This document shows positions 7,216 to 9,925 of a stretch of 9,925 nt of DNA, piece by piece. Each line of letters starts with the position of its first letter. Within the stretch, counting starts at the first letter, position 1. The stretch is from positions 1-9,925 of the forward strand of contig JAFTSR010000134.1 in the NCBI GenBank assembly GCA_017467225.1, given 5' to 3'. Made by a program: the position numbers and the translations under genes. Below the pieces are notes generated by a model that saw only the letters and a list, made by a program, of their open reading frames with translations, ran no database searches and was not told the DNA's origin. This DNA comes from Clostridia bacterium (GTDB lineage Bacteria > Bacillota_A > Clostridia > Oscillospirales > CAG-272).

Positions 7216-7599
7216 TCAGCGCAGAGCGAGCAAAAGGAGCAACAGCCAAGTGATGTCCTCGGACTGCTCGCCGCGCATGAGCAACAGCAGACCCAAAAGC
7301 AGCAGTTCCTCCTGTCCGATGCCCAAGCGCGTCAGCCACTCGCGCGCGTCTTCCCTGCTCTCCTGCGGGGAAGCGATCTCCGCCATCGGCTGCTTTTTCT
7401 CCTCGGGCGCCGGCGGTACCTCGGTCGGCATCGGCGTCTCGATCGGCATCGACTCCTCGCCCACCTCGCTCGCGGGTACGGGTGGCAACGTGCGCACGGG
7501 CTCCTGTGGCTGTGCGCGCGGCGGTGCAAATGCGTTTCCGGCGTAATTCTGCGGAACGCGCAAAACCTCTCTATCGTAACGATTGGATGCGTACACCAT
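7216..7599 (-). CDS. Hypothetical protein with leucine-block C-terminus (gene 3 of small-protein unit)
   Basis: I cannot assign a function. The 127-residue protein has a polar N-terminus (MVYASNRYDREVLRVP), a Pro/Glu-rich probably disordered middle (about 25-80) and a C-terminal module beginning with REWLTRLGIG. The last 31 residues hold two leucine blocks, LLLLGLLLLM (99-108) and WLLLLLLALR (118-127), split by the charged segment RGEQSED. Each block is short for a membrane span, so a helical hairpin, a membrane-associated element or an assembly interface are all possible. I recall proteins of this general shape from clostridial genomes, but no characterised member. AAAGGAGG four bases before the ATG makes it a confident gene. 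It lies 20 bases after the stop of the preceding gene and converges on the PrsA-like gene. Confidence 0.8.
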   Translation of the reverse strand: MVYASNRYDREVLRVPQNYAGNAFAPPRAQPQEPVRTLPPVPASEVGEESMPIETPMPTEVPPAPEEKKQPMAEIASPQESREDAREWLTRLGIGQEELLLLGLLLLMRGEQSEDITWLLLLLLALR

Positions 7600-7619
7600 G
7601 TTTCCTCCTTTGTCCTGCG

Positions 7620-7988
7620 CTATTCGCTGCGGAGCGTTTGCAAAAGCGCCCTGATCTTCCAGAACTGCAGCATCCCGTCCACCGCCTCGCGTCGACGGTC
7701 ACTCAGATATGGCCGCAGTGCATACAAAAGCGCCTGCGGATCGGGCTTATCCTTGCCTCCGCTTTTGGGTGTGCCACCCAGGGCTGACATCAGCATCGGC
7801 AGCTTTCCCGCCAGCTGCAGCATAGCCGCAGAGGACATATCAAAGGGCTGAGCATTGTCCGGTGCCTCGCCGGTCGCCTCTGCTTCGCCTTGGCTTTGCT
7901 CCGCCGGTAAGGCATCCTGCTGCGCCTCAATCTCATCCAACAGCTGCTCCAGCGTTTTCTTTCCCTCGCCCGTACCGAGCGCGCTCAC
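7620..7988 (-). CDS. Hypothetical protein with LRPYLSDRRR motif (gene 2 of small-protein unit)
   Basis: Function unknown. The 122-residue protein has an acidic N-terminal half (KKTLEQLLDEIEAQQDA, then Glu/Ala-rich linker), a hydrophobic helix around LAGKLPMLMSALGG, a Gly/Lys linker, and a C-terminal helical segment ALLYALRPYLSDRRREAVDG followed by MLQFWKIRALLQTL. This C-terminal pattern (a Leu-rich helix, RPYLS, a basic patch and a valine-aspartate helix) is one I recall from uncharacterised clostridial proteins. It uses a GTG start that overlaps the stop of the previous gene as GTGA, with GGGAGG six bases before, so the two are translationally coupled. No signal peptide or clear membrane span is seen. 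Confidence 0.8.
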   Translation of the reverse strand: MSALGTGEGKKTLEQLLDEIEAQQDALPAEQSQGEAEATGEAPDNAQPFDMSSAAMLQLAGKLPMLMSALGGTPKSGGKDKPDPQALLYALRPYLSDRRREAVDGMLQFWKIRALLQTLRSE

Positions 7989-8212
7989 CTTTTGCCTCCC
8001 GGTGGGATCAGCCCAAGCTGCTGTGCGGCCTTGGTAATATCCTCGTCCGTTGCCATGCGCAGCGCCTGCCGCAATCCGGCAATATCATCCGCGCGCAGCG
8101 TCATGCCGGAAAGATCGATGCCGTTCTCTCCTGCCAGTCGCAGCATAATTTCCTGCAGCTGCGCGTCGTTCAGCTTCAACAGACGCTCCACCGCCCGCTT
8201 ATCCAGTTTCAT
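7985..8212 (-). CDS. Hypothetical 75-residue helical protein (gene 1 of small-protein unit)
   Basis: Function unknown. The protein appears all-helical and soluble: KRAVERLLKLNDAQLQEIML forms one amphipathic segment, a short loop GIDLSGMTLRA follows, then ADDIAGLRQALRMATDEDIT forms a second. The ATG at 8212 has an almost ideal ribosome binding site, AAGGAGGTG, five bases upstream, arguing for a real and well-expressed gene despite its size. It is the first gene of three, divergent from hprK with 148 bases between the starts, and its stop overlaps the next start by four bases. I do not see a DNA-binding helix-turn-helix that I would trust. Confidence 0.8.
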   Translation of the reverse strand: MKLDKRAVERLLKLNDAQLQEIMLRLAGENGIDLSGMTLRADDIAGLRQALRMATDEDITKAAQQLGLIPPGGKR

Positions 8213-8290
8213 CGTAACACCTCCTTAAGATCGTTCAGTGCAGTTTATGCTTTCATCAAAACATCCGTTAAAGAAAGTATCAAAAGGGGG

Positions 8291-8319
8291 TGGACAAAGC
8301 CGCTTTTTTGTGGTAAAAT
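8291..8319 (+). promoter_or_regulatory. Sigma-A-type promoter of hprK (extended -10)
   Basis: TGGACA (8291-8296), five of six consensus bases, and TAAAAT (8314-8319) are separated by 17 bases. TGG just before the -10 gives an extended -10 (TGn). Transcription would start near 8326, about 35 bases before the hprK ATG. It rules out the longer in-frame ATG at 8238 as the hprK start. Confidence 0.7.
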
Positions 8320-8360
8320 ATAAGCAGATTGCTCCACCGTTGACGAAAGGATTGCACGTC

Positions 8361-9308
8361 ATGAAAGAAACCTATTCCATTCCGCTATCCAAATTAGAGA
8401 AGGAATTCTCCTTTGAGCGCGTTTTCGTTCCCGAGGACTACGCTGAGCGCATGGTCACCACGCCGGAGGTCAGCCGTCCCGGGCTTGCCCTGGCCGGATT
8501 TTTTGAAATGTTCGAGTCGGCGCGTATGCAGCTGATCGGCAACGCTGAATGGCGTTACCTGTCGCTCCTGAGTGAACAGGAACGAGAGGAGACCATCAAT
8601 CGCTTTATCTCCAAGCATCCCGTCGGCGTGCTTTTCACCTCGGGACTTGCCATCTTCCCTGCCATGGAAGCAGCTTGCCGTGCGCACGATATTCCCCTGT
8701 TCCGCACGACTGAGAAAACCAGCCCGATCATGGCTGCTATGATCGCCTCGCTCAACGTTCACTTGGCGCCGCGTATCACTCGCCACGGCGTTCTGGTCGA
8801 GGTATACGGTGAAGGTATCCTCATTTTGGGAGACAGTGGCGTCGGTAAGAGCGAGACGGCCATTGAGCTGGTCAAGCGCGGCCACCGACTGATCGCCGAT
8901 GACGCGGTGGATATCAAGCGCGTTTCCGCCAAAAGACTGGTTGGCTCGGCGCCTGATCTGATCCGCCACTACGTTGAGCTGCGCGGCATCGGTCTGATCG
9001 ACGTCCGCCGTCTGTTCGGTATGGGTGCGATCAAGGAGACCGAGAGCATTGACCTGGTCATCAACCTGGAGCCGTGGGTACAGGGAAAAATGTACGACCG
9101 CCTGGGTCTGGAGTCGGAAACCGTCGATATTCTCGGCTTGAAAATTCCTGCCATTACCATTCCTGTCCGTCCCGGCCGAAATCTGGCGATCATTCTGGAG
9201 ATTGCCGCTATGAACAACCGTCAGAAGCGCATGGGCTACAACACCGCCGAGGAATTCAACAAGCGCCTGATGGCGCAGATGGGCATCTCAGAAGAGGATA
9301 TGAATTGA
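8361..9308 (+). CDS. hprK: HPr kinase/phosphorylase
   Basis: HprK phosphorylates HPr on Ser46 when glycolytic intermediates are high and removes the phosphate when phosphate is high; HPr-Ser-P is the CcpA corepressor in Firmicute carbon catabolite control. The 315-residue length is typical. The N-terminal domain (to about 130) includes the conserved SRPGLALAGFFE (38-49). The kinase domain has RITRHGVLVEVYG with H142, the Walker A GDSGVGKSET (157-166, K163), the paired aspartates D180-D181, the HprK signature ELRGIGLIDVRRLFG, and the C-terminal PVRPGRNLAIILE loop followed by AAMNNRQKRMG. The ATG at 8361 has AAAGGA nine bases upstream. It is transcribed alone from the promoter at 8291-8319, divergent from the small-protein unit; no HPr gene is in the window. 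Confidence 0.97.
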   Translation: MKETYSIPLSKLEKEFSFERVFVPEDYAERMVTTPEVSRPGLALAGFFEMFESARMQLIGNAEWRYLSLLSEQEREETINRFISKHPVGVLFTSGLAIFPAMEAACRAHDIPLFRTTEKTSPIMAAMIASLNVHLAPRITRHGVLVEVYGEGILILGDSGVGKSETAIELVKRGHRLIADDAVDIKRVSAKRLVGSAPDLIRHYVELRGIGLIDVRRLFGMGAIKETESIDLVINLEPWVQGKMYDRLGLESETVDILGLKIPAITIPVRPGRNLAIILEIAAMNNRQKRMGYNTAEEFNKRLMAQMGISEEDMN

Positions 9309-9320
9309 GGAGATAGAAAT

Positions 9321-9358
9321 GCGAGGGGAACCTTTTGTGAACAAAAGGTTCCCCTCGC
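9321..9358. repeat. Perfect 38-bp palindrome (REP-like element)
   Basis: The arm GCGAGGGGAACCTTTTGT (9321-9338) is exactly repeated in inverse at 9341-9358, leaving two central bases. It starts 12 bases after the hprK stop. It is flanked on the right by CGCTCCCCTCC and AAAAAACTC rather than by a T tract, so it does not look like an ordinary terminator in either direction. I recall very similar palindromes scattered in intergenic regions of clostridial genomes, which suggests a dispersed repeat; that is recollection and inference, since only one copy is in this window. Confidence 0.7.
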
Positions 9359-9436
9359 GCTCCCCTCCAAAAAACTCAAAAAAATCTATATATGGAATTT
9401 GTAACGGTTCTGTTCGATCCGAGCAAAGTACGTACC

Positions 9437-9460
9437 CATGCGGGGCCCCTGCCCCACATG
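9437..9460. repeat. GC-rich hairpin CATGCGGGGC / GCCCCACATG
   Basis: CATGCGGGGC (9437-9446) and GCCCCACATG (9451-9460) are inverted with a CCCT loop. There is one imperfect position, a C-A mismatch on plus that becomes a G-U pair on minus, so the fold is better in minus-strand RNA. No T tract follows. It may be part of the same repeat region as the palindrome at 9321-9358. Confidence 0.45.
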
Positions 9461-9489
9461 ATGGTGAAAACGTATCATTAGCATAGAAA

Positions 9490-9530
9490 GCGGTGGAAGC
9501 ATCCGATTGGGGCTTCCACCGCGTCATTTT
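9490..9530. terminator. Hairpin between hprK and the convergent small gene, likely terminator
   Basis: GCGGTGGAAGC (9490-9500) pairs perfectly with GCTTCCACCGC (9512-9522), and the stem can extend by a few pairs into the loop. ATTTTATT follows on plus; CTTTCTAT follows on minus. It lies six bases after the stop of the minus gene ending at 9529. The T tracts are weak on both sides, so efficiency is uncertain. Confidence 0.5.
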
Positions 9531-9777
9531 ATTCTTCGCACTCCGGCACAAGTCCGTCGCGCAGGCGAATGGATATCTTTCCGTTTTTCGCCACAATCAG
9601 AATTGCCTGTTCATCTCCCAGCCGAAAGATTTCCTCTCGCGCCCCCCAGGGCAGCTCAAAGCTCTGCTCCTCGATCTGCACGACCAGTTTTTTTCGGAAC
9701 GGGTGCCTGATGCAGCGGATCGGATACGTCTTCTCGCCGCACTCGGCCAAAAAATATTGCTGATTTTTCTTTTTCAT
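9529..9777 (-). CDS. Hypothetical 82-residue protein
   Basis: I do not recognise this protein. It has a lysine-rich start (MKKKNQQYFLAE), the central segment IRHPFRKKLVVQIEEQSFEL, and FRLGDEQAILIVAKNGKISI, a succession that looks mainly beta-strand and soluble, ending in an acidic ECEE. The ATG at 9777 is chosen because it lies one base after the TGA of the upstream frame (TGATATG), a common coupled arrangement, with GGAAAA just before. In-frame ATG at 9798 and GTG at 9801 would lengthen it to 89 or 90 residues but overlap the upstream gene and lack a ribosome binding site. A hairpin at 9490-9522 follows its stop. Confidence 0.65.
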   Translation of the reverse strand: MKKKNQQYFLAECGEKTYPIRCIRHPFRKKLVVQIEEQSFELPWGAREEIFRLGDEQAILIVAKNGKISIRLRDGLVPECEE

Positions 9778-9778
9778 A

Positions 9779-9925
9779 TCAGTTTTCCGTCGGTTCATCA
9801 CTTGCCGCAGCTTGGTCGGCGGGCTCAGTCAGCACTTCTTCTGCCTTCGGCGCGATCTCATCCGATGCAAGTGGCTGCAGCATTTCGGGCACAGCCTCAT
9901 CGCTATCCGCGGCGGCACACCATTC
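9779..9925 (-). CDS. C-terminal end of an unknown acidic protein (runs off window)
   Basis: The minus frame is open from the right window edge to TGA at 9779-9781, giving 48 residues rich in Ala, Glu, Asp and Pro (for example DEAVPEMLQPLASDEIAPKA and ending ASDEPTEN). Such composition fits a disordered acidic tail. The stop abuts the next ATG by one base, which supports a real gene in an operon with the 82-residue protein. The main domain lies outside the window, so no function can be given. Confidence 0.5.
   Translation of the reverse strand, partial: EWCAAADSDEAVPEMLQPLASDEIAPKAEEVLTEPADQAAASDEPTEN

Noticed and set aside
8213..8290. A sporulation sigma (E or G) promoter for the small-protein unit
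   Set aside because: CATAAACT on the minus strand is close to a sigma-E -10, but no matching -35 is at the right distance; a TTTAAC/CATAAA pair is equally weak. No promoter can be assigned.
8238..8360. N-terminal extension of hprK starting at an ATG at 8238
   Set aside because: The extension contains the predicted promoter and is not part of the HprK family N-terminus; the ATG at 8361 has its own ribosome binding site.
1..9925. CRISPR array, prophage, transposase, tRNA or rRNA genes
   Set aside because: I looked for regularly spaced repeats, integrase or transposase motifs and conserved RNA sequences and found none.

Overview
The window looks like a chromosomal segment from a low-G+C-phylum but GC-rich Firmicute of the Clostridia, most likely a gut Oscillospiraceae/Ruminococcaceae-type bacterium. 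The reasons are a SpoVG homologue, an HPr kinase/phosphorylase, a PrsA-like lipoprotein with a lipobox, strong AAGGAGG-type ribosome binding sites, sigma-A-like promoters, and small leucine-tailed proteins of a kind I associate with this order. The genus assignment is inference; no rRNA or tRNA gene is present to anchor it.

Layout, left to right. (1) 1-2270, minus: an almost complete GH78 alpha-L-rhamnosidase, cut at its extreme C-terminus by the window edge. (2) 2339-3742, minus: murC, directly upstream of the rhamnosidase with 68 bases between and no visible terminator. (3) 3743-4005: a divergent regulatory region, then spoVG on plus (4006-4317), closed by a bidirectional hairpin terminator. 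(4) 4407-5921, minus: a two-gene unit, a diacylglycerol-kinase-family lipid kinase followed six bases later by a YfcE/MJ0936-type metallophosphoesterase, with a recognisable promoter at 5950-5978. (5) 6125-7153, plus: a PrsA/PpiC-like lipoprotein with its own terminator. (6) 7216-8212, minus: three short, tightly packed genes of unknown function. (7) 8361-9308, plus: hprK with a good promoter. (8) 9309-9528: a non-coding stretch holding a perfect 38-bp palindrome and two further hairpins. (9) 9529-9925, minus: two short unknown reading frames, the second running off the right edge.

Functionally this is mostly ordinary housekeeping: peptidoglycan precursor synthesis (MurC), membrane lipid phosphorylation, extracytoplasmic protein folding, carbon catabolite control (HprK) and plant-sugar release (GH78). 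The genes are arranged as short units in alternating directions rather than one pathway operon. I do not see a defence system, prophage, CRISPR array or biosynthetic cluster. The parts least explained by known biology are the three-gene small-protein unit (7216-8212), the structured leader and repeated TTGTCA motif upstream of spoVG, and the palindromic repeat after hprK.
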